A stretch of 17,756 bases of DNA from Candidatus Parcubacteria bacterium (lineage in GTDB: Bacteria > Patescibacteriota > Minisyncoccia > Phycocordibacterales > Phycocordibacteraceae): the NCBI GenBank assembly GCA_027310925.1, contig DAICZX010000047.1, positions 1 through 17,756 of the forward strand. The letters run 5' to 3'. A program made the position numbers and the translations under genes. How positions within the stretch are numbered: the stretch's first letter is position 1; each line of letters opens with the position of its first letter. A model generated the notes under the pieces. That model had not been told where the DNA came from, did no database searches, and saw nothing but the letters and a program-made list of their open reading frames with translations. Positions 5,824 to 12,027 of this stretch are shown here, one piece after another.

Positions 5824-6297
5824 TCAGAATCCGAGCCATGCCGCTACTAGATCAGTGAATGTGTGCGGATGTTCTCGTTCATCTACGTGCTGTAGAAAAT
5901 AGGCATAGACTCTATCTACGTCAACGCCCTCAAGCGGAATCACGAGGTGTGGCGACATCCAACTTTCAGTTTTGATAGAAATCACTGGAGGGAGTTTACC
6001 CTCAATATCTTCAAGAACTGAGAAAGAGATCATGCGTTCAAATGGATGGAGCTCATCACCGATAAAGAGGCCTTTTTCAGCGAGGCGGAATCGATGCAGT
6101 GGCGGATACTTTGCAGCATGAAGCGCGAGTGCGATGGCCGCAACGATGACAAGGACCGCGAGAAGGTAATCACTGAAGAGTATCGCCGCTATCGTGCTGG
6201 CAACGGCAATAATACCAAGCACCCAGTACCAATCAGCACTCCGCGGATTATGATCATATTCCCTCCCTTGCCATTCTAAAATAGTAGTGTTGAGCAT
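5824..6297 (-). CDS. Two-helix membrane protein with a C-terminal cytoplasmic domain
   Basis: The 157-residue protein starts at the ATG at 6297, where a TATACT box precedes it by seven bases; the frame stays open to 6432 but that extension has no protein-like character and overlaps a hairpin. It has a short N-terminal segment (TILEWQGREYDHN), two adjacent transmembrane helices (about 24-41 and 44-61), and a soluble domain of about 95 residues ending in TDLVAAWLGF. The layout, with a WQG-EY motif, a DWYW-type helix start and a C-terminal LGF, matches a small membrane protein family common in Patescibacteria (recalled, not searched). The function is unknown; the soluble part has a pleckstrin-like alternation of strands but no motif. 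It is followed 16 bases later by tRNA-Arg(GCG) and may be co-transcribed with it. Confidence 0.8.
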   Translation of the reverse strand: MLNTTILEWQGREYDHNPRSADWYWVLGIIAVASTIAAILFSDYLLAVLVIVAAIALALHAAKYPPLHRFRLAEKGLFIGDELHPFERMISFSVLEDIEGKLPPVISIKTESWMSPHLVIPLEGVDVDRVYAYFLQHVDEREHPHTFTDLVAAWLGF

Positions 6298-6304
6298 GAA
6301 GTAA

Positions 6305-6310
6305 AGTATA
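6305..6310 (-). promoter_or_regulatory. TATACT -10 box for the 6297 gene
   Basis: The minus strand reads TATACT-TTACTTC-ATG, seven bases between box and start, again without a Shine-Dalgarno. This is the main reason to prefer the start at 6297. Confidence 0.65.
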
Positions 6311-6391
6311 GCATCGGAGAAATCAATAGAACCTGTATTCCCGAATCTACAGTGTAGAAGTGTGGATTTTGCCAGACTGACATTCGCGAAC

Positions 6392-6423
6392 ATCTTGATG
6401 CAATGCGAATATGCATTGAAGAT
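6392..6423. repeat. Bulged hairpin in the gene-poor stretch 6298-6584
   Basis: ATCTT and CAATGC (separated by GATG) pair with GCATTG and AAGAT around a GAATAT loop. On the plus strand it is followed by ATTTTG. The surrounding 290 bases between the divergent 6297 and 6585 starts hold no gene I can support. Confidence 0.3.
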
Positions 6424-6584
6424 ATTTTGCATATTGAAACGACATTTTTACTTTGAAATTTAATGGTTCATCTAGCGCATTGATTTTTGAATGAAAAGAT
6501 GGTATTTTGTGCATTCAGGTCGAATATTGTCAGCCTAACTATATCAATGCTGTGTTCATTTATGGAACAGCGATTATAGATCTT

Positions 6585-6677
6585 ATGGATGAAAAGAAGA
6601 CCCCTACGTCAAACCCGATGCCAGATGAGAAGAAGGGTGAGGATCAGATACCTACTCCAACTGAGAACACGAACTAG
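6585..6677 (+). CDS. Possible 30-residue charged microprotein (or small RNA unit)
   Basis: ATG at 6585, stop TAG at 6675. The peptide (MDEKKTPTSNPMPDEKK then GEDQIPTPTENTN) is rich in Lys, Asp, Glu, Pro and Thr, with no hydrophobic core, so it should be disordered. A half-repeat is visible: P-x-x-x-P flanked by DEKK twice. TATAGA lies four bases upstream of the ATG, and an 18-bp terminator begins eight bases after the stop, which defines a unit of only about 140 bases. No Shine-Dalgarno is seen. It could be a real small protein, or a small RNA with a chance frame; the DEKK repetition and clean framing by signals make the protein slightly more likely. Confidence 0.45.
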   Translation: MDEKKTPTSNPMPDEKKGEDQIPTPTENTN

Positions 6678-6684
6678 TTTCTCT

Positions 6685-6724
6685 AAGAATAGCCCCGATG
6701 CGTTTACGTATCGGGGCTATTCTT
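6685..6724. terminator. Strong 18-bp hairpin terminator
   Basis: AAGAATAGCCCCGATGCG (6685-6702) pairs with 6707-6724 around a TTTA loop, with a single G-T pair. It ends in TCTTATT. It should stop transcription in both directions, separating the 6585 unit from the SurA-like gene. Confidence 0.85.
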
Positions 6725-6898
6725 ATTGGCTAAACCTCTAGCGGGGTCGTGGAGTATATTTGAAGGCAACGCCGTATCCGGAAAGACTATTCGCACGATG
6801 AAGCCACTAATACAAGCGCGATTGCGGATCCAGGTACGCAAGGTAAGATAAGGCTCATATCCAGTCGTGACGCTCGACGCGACATAAATAACATTAGC

Positions 6899-7585
6899 AT
6901 GAACAAAAAGATTATCAGTTCCGGCATTCTCGTATTTATAGTGATAGCGGCAGGGTGGTACTCCCTTTCCAAGAATCCTGCAGGTGGAAGCGGCGTGAGC
7001 GCGACGGTAGCTCTCGTGGATGGCACGCCGATTACGCAAGGTCAGCTCGTTGCCGCCGAGTCGAGTCTGGCGGCACAGCAGGGGATGACGGCGACCTCGA
7101 CCGTCGTGCAGACTCAGTTCCAATCGAACGCGCTCGATTTGCTTATCGGGCAGGTGCTCCTGAAACAGGCAGCTGTGCAGGCAGGTTTTACCGCTTCGTC
7201 GACCGAAGTCGATGCGCAGCTCGCTTCCATTAAGGCGGGATTTAGTACGCCTGATGCATATCAGCAGGCACTCGCTGCGCAAAAGATGACCGAAAGCGAT
7301 CTACGCTCGCAGATAAGCGATGACCTCAGTATCAAGGCATTTCTCAATAAGCAACTCAACCTTGCATCCATGACGGCGAGCGATGCCGAGGTGCAGGCAC
7401 TTTATGACCATATCGCCGCACAGCAGACAGGCACCTCAACGCCGCCGCTGAGCGCCGTACGAGATCAGGTCGCGCAGATGGTCGTGCAGCAGAAGCAGCA
7501 GCAGAGCGTGGGCGCGTATGTTGCCCAGCTCCGCTCGACCGCAAACGTACAGATTCTCATCGCGACCTCGACGCCGTCCGTCTAG
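6899..7585 (+). CDS. Membrane-anchored SurA_N-type chaperone-like protein
   Basis: 228 residues. An N-terminal hydrophobic helix (about 5-22, no lipobox) anchors or exports the protein. Residues about 35-165 match the SurA/PrsA N-terminal chaperone layout: a VALVDGTPITQGQL start, long helices with ALDLLIGQVLLKQAAVQAGF, then STEVDAQLASIKAGFSTPDAYQQALAAQKMTE-type segment and SDLRSQISDDL. The C-terminal part is a Gln-rich helix (QMVVQQKQQQSVGAYV) and a short strand (ANVQILI). No parvulin-type prolyl isomerase domain is present, so only the substrate-binding module of the foldase remains. Its likely role is chaperoning exported proteins outside the membrane. The gene is visibly richer in G+C than its neighbours, with much CTC, CGC and TCG use. 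No strong Shine-Dalgarno; TAAATA lies eight bases upstream of the ATG. Confidence 0.8.
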   Translation: MNKKIISSGILVFIVIAAGWYSLSKNPAGGSGVSATVALVDGTPITQGQLVAAESSLAAQQGMTATSTVVQTQFQSNALDLLIGQVLLKQAAVQAGFTASSTEVDAQLASIKAGFSTPDAYQQALAAQKMTESDLRSQISDDLSIKAFLNKQLNLASMTASDAEVQALYDHIAAQQTGTSTPPLSAVRDQVAQMVVQQKQQQSVGAYVAQLRSTANVQILIATSTPSV

Positions 7586-7656
7586 GTGACGCTCTCGTAA
7601 TCATTATGCACACATACGTTTGGTACGTGCATGGAATCGGCGCATGCTGAAAGCAT

Positions 7657-8073
7657 ATGAAACACCAAACCTTGCGTGAGATAGCGAAAGTCGGCGTCGG
7701 GCTCTTCATTGCCGATGTAGTGTGCGGTCTCTGGCTCTCATCAGCTGGACTTTTGCCTATCAGTATCCTTGGCGTCTCGTGGGGCGCAAGTGCTATCATG
7801 CCTGGCGTTATCTTCGATCTAGCTGTCATTTTGCTTCTGTCTCATTACGCCTGGAACATGAGGCTACCAATCAGCTCCCCGAGCGAGCGCGGGCTTCTGA
7901 AGCTCGCAGGGCTCATCTTTCTCATCGTAGCGCTTGTGCACCTTATGCGCCTCATGTTCGGTTGGAATCTCATAATCGATACGGTGGTAGTTCCACTCTG
8001 GCTTTCGTGGTTCGGTGTCATCATTCCGGGTTATCTCTCCTACACGAGCTTTCACTTCGCTTTGAAGCGATAA
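7657..8073 (+). CDS. Four-helix integral membrane protein, unknown function
   Basis: 138 residues starting MKHQTLREIAKVGVG, with four predicted membrane helices at about 12-28, 45-65, 80-100 and 108-130 and a short conserved-looking loop RLPISSPSER between the second and third. The last helix ends in SYTSFHF, giving a short basic C-terminal tail inside. The sequence style is that of a small membrane protein seen in many Patescibacteria (recalled, not searched); no enzymatic motif is visible. It follows the SurA-like gene by 71 bases on the same strand with no terminator between, so co-transcription is possible. No Shine-Dalgarno is clear before the ATG. Its stop is one base before the recombinase remnant. 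Confidence 0.75.
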   Translation: MKHQTLREIAKVGVGLFIADVVCGLWLSSAGLLPISILGVSWGASAIMPGVIFDLAVILLLSHYAWNMRLPISSPSERGLLKLAGLIFLIVALVHLMRLMFGWNLIIDTVVVPLWLSWFGVIIPGYLSYTSFHFALKR

Positions 8074-8074
8074 G

Positions 8075-8182
8075 GTGAAATTTCTGCTCCGCAACGGCAG
8101 TCTGACGGAGAAACGAGAGCTACTCGCTAACCTCAGGAGTCGTCTTATATACAAAGACAAGAAGATTACGCTCGCAGATTAA
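8075..8182 (+). pseudogene. Serine recombinase C-terminal remnant
   Basis: A 35-codon frame (open from 8066, GTG at 8075) encodes KFLLRNGSLTEKRELLANL followed by RSRLIYKDKKITLAD. This matches the pattern at the C-terminus of large serine recombinases found in Patescibacteria, roughly F-x-N-G-x-x-x-x-K-R-x-(I/L)-L-x-x-L-x-S-x-L-x-x-K-D-K-K-L. Nothing of the catalytic or DNA-binding domains is present, an upstream in-frame TGA at 8063 closes the frame, and no Shine-Dalgarno precedes the GTG. It is best read as the leftover 3' end of a deleted recombinase gene, next to tRNA-Ser. An independent small protein is less likely. The assignment rests on remembered family pattern. Confidence 0.55.
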
Positions 8183-8253
8183 CGAAGAAAGCAGCGCCCT
8201 GGCGCTGCTTTCTTCGTCCAGCTTTTCAAGCTGATGCTTATGGGTCGTGCCAT
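8179..8253 (-). CDS. Candidate 24-codon leaderless mini-ORF (doubtful)
   Basis: On the minus strand a TATACT box (8266-8261) lies seven bases before an ATG at 8253, the same geometry as the leaderless genes here. The frame runs 24 codons (MARPISISLKSWTKK then AAPGRCFLR) to a TAA at 8181-8179, and its second half is the 16-bp terminator stem. It could be a chance frame or a small RNA of about 80 bases ending at that hairpin. Confidence 0.2.
   Translation of the reverse strand: MARPISISLKSWTKKAAPGRCFLR
8182..8217. terminator. Strong 16-bp bidirectional terminator
   Basis: ACGAAGAAAGCAGCGC (8182-8197) pairs perfectly with 8202-8217 around a CCTG loop. It follows the recombinase remnant on the plus strand and would also end the tRNA-Ser transcript on the minus strand. 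Confidence 0.85.
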
Positions 8254-8296
8254 GACGTCGAGTATACGGGAACATGCCGATACTAAGTTGTCAATG

Positions 8297-8381
8297 CGGA
8301 GGAGGTGGGATTCGAACCCACGGTGCCTTTCGACACGGCGGTTTTCAAGACCGCTGCACTAGACCACTATGCGACTCCTCC
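8297..8381 (-). tRNA. tRNA-Ser (anticodon TGA)
   Basis: An 85-base type II tRNA: acceptor GGAGGAG paired with CTCCTCC, anticodon stem GCGGT/ACCGC with loop CTTGAAA giving anticodon TGA (reads UCA and UCG), a long variable arm, T arm GTGGG-TTCGAAT-CCCAC, discriminator G as expected for serine. CCA is not encoded. It starts six bases after the stop codon of the 8648 gene and is probably processed from the same transcript. Confidence 0.96.
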
Positions 8382-8387
8382 AAAACG

Positions 8388-8648
8388 TTACGAGGCAGCG
8401 GGCGACTCTGATGATGTCGCTGCCTCGTGTTGCGATCGGAACCAGATGAGATAAACGATTTCGAGGATACCAAGCGTGTTTAAGATGAGAAGCGCAATGA
8501 ACCACCACTTCTGGCTGCCGCGCGCAGCATACCACAAAGCAAATCCTTTGATGACAATCGTCCAAAGTATGACTACGAGAATAAGCGGAGCTACAAAGCC
8601 GATAAGCTCTGGAGTAAAGGGTGAATAGAGTGCAGTGAAGAGGTGCAT
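8388..8648 (-). CDS. Small two-helix membrane protein, DUF5652-like
   Basis: 86 residues from the ATG at 8648; the frame is open further upstream, but a TATACT box eight bases before this ATG and the loss of protein character beyond it support the short form. The protein has two membrane helices (about 17-33 and 48-69) joined by KGFALWYAARGSQKWWF, with LLILNTLGILEIVYLIWF in the second helix. This K-G-x-A-L-W-x-A-A-R ... N-T-L-G-I-L-E-I pattern is what I recall for DUF5652, a family found mostly in Patescibacteria. The polar C-terminal tail is rich in Ser, Glu and Ala. Function unknown. It diverges from ruvX and leads into tRNA-Ser. Confidence 0.8.
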   Translation of the reverse strand: MHLFTALYSPFTPELIGFVAPLILVVILWTIVIKGFALWYAARGSQKWWFIALLILNTLGILEIVYLIWFRSQHEAATSSESPAAS

Positions 8649-8656
8649 GTGCCGTA

Positions 8657-8662
8657 AGTATA
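8657..8662 (-). promoter_or_regulatory. TATACT -10 box for the 8648 gene
   Basis: The minus strand reads TATACT-TACGGCAC-ATG (eight bases). With no Shine-Dalgarno present, a leaderless or nearly leaderless transcript is likely, and it should read through into tRNA-Ser. Confidence 0.6.
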
Positions 8663-8728
8663 ACAGAATGGCTGCTTTTCTGAAGCACCTTAAATGTTTT
8701 TGGTGTGGCGTGTGTACGCGACATGCTC

Positions 8729-8734
8729 TACACT
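8729..8734 (+). promoter_or_regulatory. Candidate -10 box for ruvX
   Basis: TACACT-TGCGTCT-ATG, seven bases between the box and the start codon, with no Shine-Dalgarno. Confidence 0.45.
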
Positions 8735-8741
8735 TGCGTCT

Positions 8742-9155
8742 ATGCGATACCTCGGCATCGACTATGGGACTAAAAAAATTGGCCTCGCGCTTTCGGACGA
8801 AACTGGTGCGATGGGTTTCCCATTCGACGTTATCCAAAATACGCCGCGAACCATCGACATGATCTGCACGCTTATTACGGAAAAGAATGTCAGCGCCATT
8901 GTCATTGGGGAATCACGTAACTTCACTGGCGCAGAGAATCAGATTGCAAAGGATGCTCGCGCGTTCAGTCTACTACTCACCACGCGTACCGGTATCCCGG
9001 TTTTCTTAGAACCAGAGACGTTTACGACCGCTGCAGCGCGCCGTGCGCCAGGGAAAGAAGCAAAGTCACGTGCGGTGAAACGTCATATCATAGTTGATGC
9101 CGCCGCCGCCGCCCTCATTCTTACCAGCTATCTCTCACGTGTTCACCATGGATAA
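8742..9155 (+). CDS. ruvX: RuvX/YqgF-type pre-16S rRNA nuclease / Holliday junction resolvase-like
   Basis: 137 residues from the ATG at 8742, where the conserved N-terminus MRYLGIDYGTKKIGLALSDE begins; the 16 residues upstream are not family-like. RuvX is an RNase H-fold nuclease implicated in 16S rRNA 5'-end maturation. D7 of GIDYG and D119 of the C-terminal IIVDAAAAALIL block are in place. The usual DER motif before the T-T pair is replaced by PET (residues 91-93, in LEPETFTT), and the middle block reads IVIGESRNFTGAEN where many homologues have VGLP; the latter variant is familiar in Patescibacteria, but the missing DER acid may affect activity. It overlaps the next gene by eight bases (ATGGATAA), implying translational coupling. 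Confidence 0.85.
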   Translation: MRYLGIDYGTKKIGLALSDETGAMGFPFDVIQNTPRTIDMICTLITEKNVSAIVIGESRNFTGAENQIAKDARAFSLLLTTRTGIPVFLEPETFTTAAARRAPGKEAKSRAVKRHIIVDAAAAALILTSYLSRVHHG

Positions 9156-9489
9156 ATTACGCATTTCAATTGACGAGTTCAGCAAGATCGAGGTCAAAGT
9201 TGGCACGGTACAAAGTGCCGAGCATATTCCTGAGACCGAAAAGTTATTACGACTCATGGTCAATTTTGGCGAAGAGACAGGGCCACGCCAGATTGTTTCC
9301 GGTATTGCTGCGTATGTTTCAGACCCCGCGTCGCTCGTTGGGCGTCAATTTTCGTTTGTAACGAATCTCGAACCGCGTATGATACGAGGCCTTGAGAGCA
9401 ACGGAATGCTCTTCGCAGTTGGCACAAAAGAATCGTTTGCGTTTCTTACGCCCGACAGGGAAGTACCACCAGGCACGAGTGCACACTAA
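9148..9489 (+). CDS. Stand-alone tRNA-binding OB-fold protein (MetRS C-terminal/EMAPII type)
   Basis: 113 residues forming one domain. It begins MDKLRISIDEFSKIEVKVG and contains AEHIPETEKLLRLMVNFG, RQIVSGIAAYV, and the closing VTNLEPRMIRGLESNGMLFAV block, which is the tRNA_bind pattern found at the C-terminus of methionyl-tRNA synthetase, in CsaA and in Trbp111. Such domains bind the tRNA elbow, usually as dimers. Here it is not fused to a synthetase, so it either supplies this domain in trans to MetRS or acts as a general tRNA chaperone. It overlaps ruvX by eight bases, with no Shine-Dalgarno, so it should be translated by coupling with a partner that also acts in RNA metabolism. An upstream in-frame start at 9094 inside ruvX is not needed. 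Confidence 0.88.
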   Translation: MDKLRISIDEFSKIEVKVGTVQSAEHIPETEKLLRLMVNFGEETGPRQIVSGIAAYVSDPASLVGRQFSFVTNLEPRMIRGLESNGMLFAVGTKESFAFLTPDREVPPGTSAH

Positions 9490-9515
9490 CGCGTACCTAT
9501 TGTGTGTCGGCACGT

Positions 9516-9521
9516 TATACT
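9516..9521 (+). promoter_or_regulatory. TATACT -10 box of the pilus operon
   Basis: TATACT-GCACAC-ATG, six bases before the pilM start and 27 bases after the stop of the tRNA-binding gene. It implies that the pil operon has its own leaderless transcript. Confidence 0.65.
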
Positions 9522-9527
9522 GCACAC

Positions 9528-10628
9528 ATGGCTTTTGTTTTTAGTGAACGATTGCGTGCCGCCTTTGCACCGCCGAGATACATAGCATTACCGCTTTCTG
9601 GGGTCGATCTCTCAACGAGTGGTGTCAAGGCAGTACGTCTGGTGAAGGGCGTAAATGGACTCATTCTTTCGCACTATGCGCAATCGAACATTCCTTTCGG
9701 CGCGTTTGTCGATGGTGAAATAGTTGATCATCCGGCGATTGTCACAGCGCTTGTTGATGCCTCTCATACCACTGGTATTTCTGTCGCTAATGTAGCGTTA
9801 CCCGAGTCGAAATCATATCTATTTGAGACGACGGTTGAGGGCTCGAAAAAGGTGGAATGGCGTATTGCGGTTGAACAACATCTTGATGAGCTCATACCGC
9901 TACCACCTCTAGAAACGGCGTTTGACATTGTCGGCGTTGGGCAAAATAAGCAGGGCAATACGCTCGTTGCTGGTGTTGGTTTTGCGCGGCGCGTTGTCGA
10001 GGAAACGCTCTCGGTGTTTGATCAGGCGAATATCACTACTCGCTCTCTCGAAGATGAGCCATTTGCGATGGCGCGGGCGCTTCTACCAGAGGGAGATACA
10101 TCTACGGTACTTATTATCGATGTGGGGAAGACGACGACGAAGATTGCCATCGTTATGGATCGGATACCGCGCTTTGCGACCACAATCGGTATCGGCGGCC
10201 ATGCTTTAACCCTCGCGGTACAGAAATATTTTGGCGTAACGGAGACTGAAGCACGTAAAATAAAGGCCGAGCGCGGTATTGTGTCTGCACCCGGGAACGA
10301 AGATTATCTTGCTGCAATGCTTTCAACGGTATCCGCAATTCGTGATGAGATAGCCACACGTCTTGACTACTGGCAGAAAAGAGCGGCTTCCTCCGGAGCG
10401 CACGAATCCGTATCCCATGCCATTCTTGCTGGCGGCAACGCTTCGGTGAGGGGGTTCCCAGAATATCTCGAAGGGTCACTGGGAGTTCCTGTCGTAACCG
10501 GCGACGTGTTCACTAACCTCGCGTCACGTGACACATGGATTCCAGAGCTTGATTACACCGAGTCACTTGCTTACGCAACGGCAATAGGTCTTGCGCTTCG
10601 TGACACAGTCAAACCCCACTATGCGTAA
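9528..10628 (+). CDS. pilM: Type IV pilus assembly protein PilM
   Basis: 366 residues. PilM is a cytoplasmic actin-like ATPase that binds the N-terminal tail of PilN and links the inner-membrane platform to the pilus motor. The protein shows the FtsA/PilM layout: an N-terminal GVDLSTSGVKAVRL phosphate-1 loop at about 23-36, a central LIIDVGKTTTKIAIV phosphate-2 loop at about 197-211, and the adenosine motif ILAGGNASVRGFPEYL near 303-318. Between them lies the ALPESKSYLFET and EQHLDELIPLPP region typical of PilM. The chosen start gives MAFVFSERLRAAF, a short amphipathic leader; an upstream in-frame start at 9504 lies before the -10 box. The first gene of a four-gene, overlapping cluster; it overlaps pilN by eight bases. 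Confidence 0.92.
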   Translation: MAFVFSERLRAAFAPPRYIALPLSGVDLSTSGVKAVRLVKGVNGLILSHYAQSNIPFGAFVDGEIVDHPAIVTALVDASHTTGISVANVALPESKSYLFETTVEGSKKVEWRIAVEQHLDELIPLPPLETAFDIVGVGQNKQGNTLVAGVGFARRVVEETLSVFDQANITTRSLEDEPFAMARALLPEGDTSTVLIIDVGKTTTKIAIVMDRIPRFATTIGIGGHALTLAVQKYFGVTETEARKIKAERGIVSAPGNEDYLAAMLSTVSAIRDEIATRLDYWQKRAASSGAHESVSHAILAGGNASVRGFPEYLEGSLGVPVVTGDVFTNLASRDTWIPELDYTESLAYATAIGLALRDTVKPHYA

Positions 10629-11175
10629 CGAGCTTACCAATTTACTTCCTCCGAAGCGTCAAAGAGCATTACTGCGTGACTATTTTCTGCGTCTTGGTGC
10701 CATTGGGGTAGTACTTCTTGGTGTGCTCATATTTTCTGCCACATTGTTACTTGTGCCAACCTACCTGTTTCTTGTGGATAGTGCACACGCGAAAGAAACG
10801 CGTCTCGCTGCCACAGAATCAACGATCTCTTCCCTGAATGATTCTGGACTTTCCGTACGTCTCGCAGCACTCACGAGTGATGCTGCTGCTCTAACTGCGC
10901 TCGCAAATACACCTTCGGCAAGTGGTGTCATTCGTTCTATACTTGCCATATCGCGTCCCGACGTGACACTTTCTGGTTTTACGTATACTCCAACGGTAGC
11001 AGGAACCCAAGGAACGATCGCTGTTTCTGGCATAGCGGCGACCCGTGATGCACTGCGTAATTACCAGCTTGCCCTTCAGGGAGCGGCATTTGCCATTTCC
11101 GCCACGCTACCGGTTTCAACCTACGCTATGGGTGCCAATATAGCGTTTACCATCACTGTGACTCTTGCGCCATGA
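10621..11175 (+). CDS. pilN: Type IV pilus inner-membrane protein PilN
   Basis: 184 residues with a short cytoplasmic N-terminus, MRNELTNLLPPKRQ, that fits the conserved N-L-L-P motif by which PilN docks into PilM, then one membrane helix (about 27-50), a coiled-coil-like stretch (AKETRLAATESTISSL), and a ferredoxin-like periplasmic domain ending in FTITVTLAP. The start at 10621 sits inside the end of pilM (ATGCGTAA), and the motif right after it confirms this choice over the longer frame beginning at 10591. Translation is probably coupled. PilN and PilO form the heterodimer that aligns the pilus machine in the inner membrane. Confidence 0.85.
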   Translation: MRNELTNLLPPKRQRALLRDYFLRLGAIGVVLLGVLIFSATLLLVPTYLFLVDSAHAKETRLAATESTISSLNDSGLSVRLAALTSDAAALTALANTPSASGVIRSILAISRPDVTLSGFTYTPTVAGTQGTIAVSGIAATRDALRNYQLALQGAAFAISATLPVSTYAMGANIAFTITVTLAP

Positions 11176-11702
11176 AGTCACCTTTCATCCACATCATTCT
11201 AGCCGGTACTATCTGTGTCGCCATAATGATTGGTTACGGAGTACTGTACACCGATATTGGGGCTGAGAGTGTTATCGTGGCAAATACGGAGAGGCAGATT
11301 GTCGCAAAGACTGAAACAGAGAACAGTATTGTTTCCGCGCGTGCATCTCTTGCCGAAATCGCAAGTGACGAAGCTAGCATACAGAACTATTTTATTCCAG
11401 AAACTGGAGTAGTTTCCTTTATCGATACGCTGCAAACGCAGGCAGAGGCACTCAATGCCACTACAAGCATTCTTTCTGTTTCCATGAGTGGTATCGGTAC
11501 ACAGGCGGCACTTAAAATCGCCCTTACGGTTAAGGGAACATTCGACTCAGTCATGCGTACGATTGGCACGATTGAATATATGCCATATGATCTTTCAATA
11601 TCGACACTCTCGCTCGAGCAAGATACCAAGAATGCGTGGCATGCCGATCTTAATCTCGTTGTCGGCTCGATACCCGCGGGTATAGCCACAAGCACACCAT
11701 GA
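11172..11702 (+). CDS. pilO: PilO-like type IV pilus inner-membrane protein
   Basis: 176 residues: a very short cytoplasmic start (MKSPFIH), a membrane helix at about 7-27, a heptad-like region (ANTERQIVAKTETENSIVSARASL at about 38-61) and a ferredoxin-like C-terminal domain with FIDTLQTQAEALNATT, a layout shared with PilO. Sequence identity to classical PilO is low, so the call rests mainly on position after pilN, topology and length. It overlaps pilN and the next gene by ATGA, so all three are probably translated in series. Confidence 0.78.
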   Translation: MKSPFIHIILAGTICVAIMIGYGVLYTDIGAESVIVANTERQIVAKTETENSIVSARASLAEIASDEASIQNYFIPETGVVSFIDTLQTQAEALNATTSILSVSMSGIGTQAALKIALTVKGTFDSVMRTIGTIEYMPYDLSISTLSLEQDTKNAWHADLNLVVGSIPAGIATSTP

Positions 11703-12007
11703 ACACACATACCGATATCAGTTCATTATTAAAACGCATGCATGGTTATACGCATCGAGATCCTATGCGTGACTGGTTAGCGTTGCTTACACTATCGATC
11801 ATCGCACTCATGGGTATTATCGTGTGGAATGCGTGGGTGTTCGATACCATCGCAAATGGAGGTGTTATTGGTTCCGCCACAACCGAAACCCAACCAATCT
11901 TTAATCACTCAACACTTGATTCCATCCATGCCATTTTCGCTTCCCGCGCAACAGAAGAGGCGAAGTACATAACGGGTGCGTATACTTTCGTTGACCCTTC
12001 GCAATAA
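11699..12007 (+). CDS. Small single-pass membrane protein of the pil cluster
   Basis: 102 residues starting inside the pilO stop (ATGA). A cytoplasmic N-terminus of about 25 residues (MNTHTDISSLLKRMHGY) precedes one membrane helix (about 27-48, LALLTLSIIALMGIIVWNAWVF), then a polar outside segment of about 50 residues ending in AYTFVDPSQ. No lipobox is seen, so it is not a PilP lipoprotein, but the position is where pilP follows pilO in classical clusters. It may be a shortened functional counterpart, or a pilus accessory protein specific to this lineage. It ends 20 bases before tRNA-Arg(TCT). The family is not recognised. Confidence 0.7.
   Translation: MNTHTDISSLLKRMHGYTHRDPMRDWLALLTLSIIALMGIIVWNAWVFDTIANGGVIGSATTETQPIFNHSTLDSIHAIFASRATEEAKYITGAYTFVDPSQ
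11981..11986 (+). promoter_or_regulatory. Possible -10 box for tRNA-Arg(TCT)
   Basis: TATACT lies inside the end of the 11699 gene, 41 bases before the tRNA. It could start a tRNA precursor near 11993. Read-through from the pil operon is the alternative. Confidence 0.3.
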
Positions 12008-12027
12008 TGCGCTAGGGTAGACATACT

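Noticed and set aside
6298..6432. N-terminal extension of the 6297 membrane protein
   Set aside because: The TATACT box lies inside it, the hairpin at 6392-6423 overlaps it, and its sequence does not look like protein.
6704..7282. Minus-strand frame of 192 codons over the SurA-like gene
   Set aside because: Shadow frame made possible by high G+C; Arg/Cys/Leu-rich low-likelihood protein, overlapping the terminator at 6685-6724.
8297..8381. Integration site (direct repeat of the tRNA-Ser 3' end)
   Set aside because: No second copy of the T-arm/acceptor sequence was seen in the window, so no attachment-site pair can be claimed.
10984..10989. TATACT inside pilN (and similar copies near 10936 and 1035)
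   Set aside because: Lie inside genes with no start codon at the proper distance; a six-base motif is expected several times by chance in this window.
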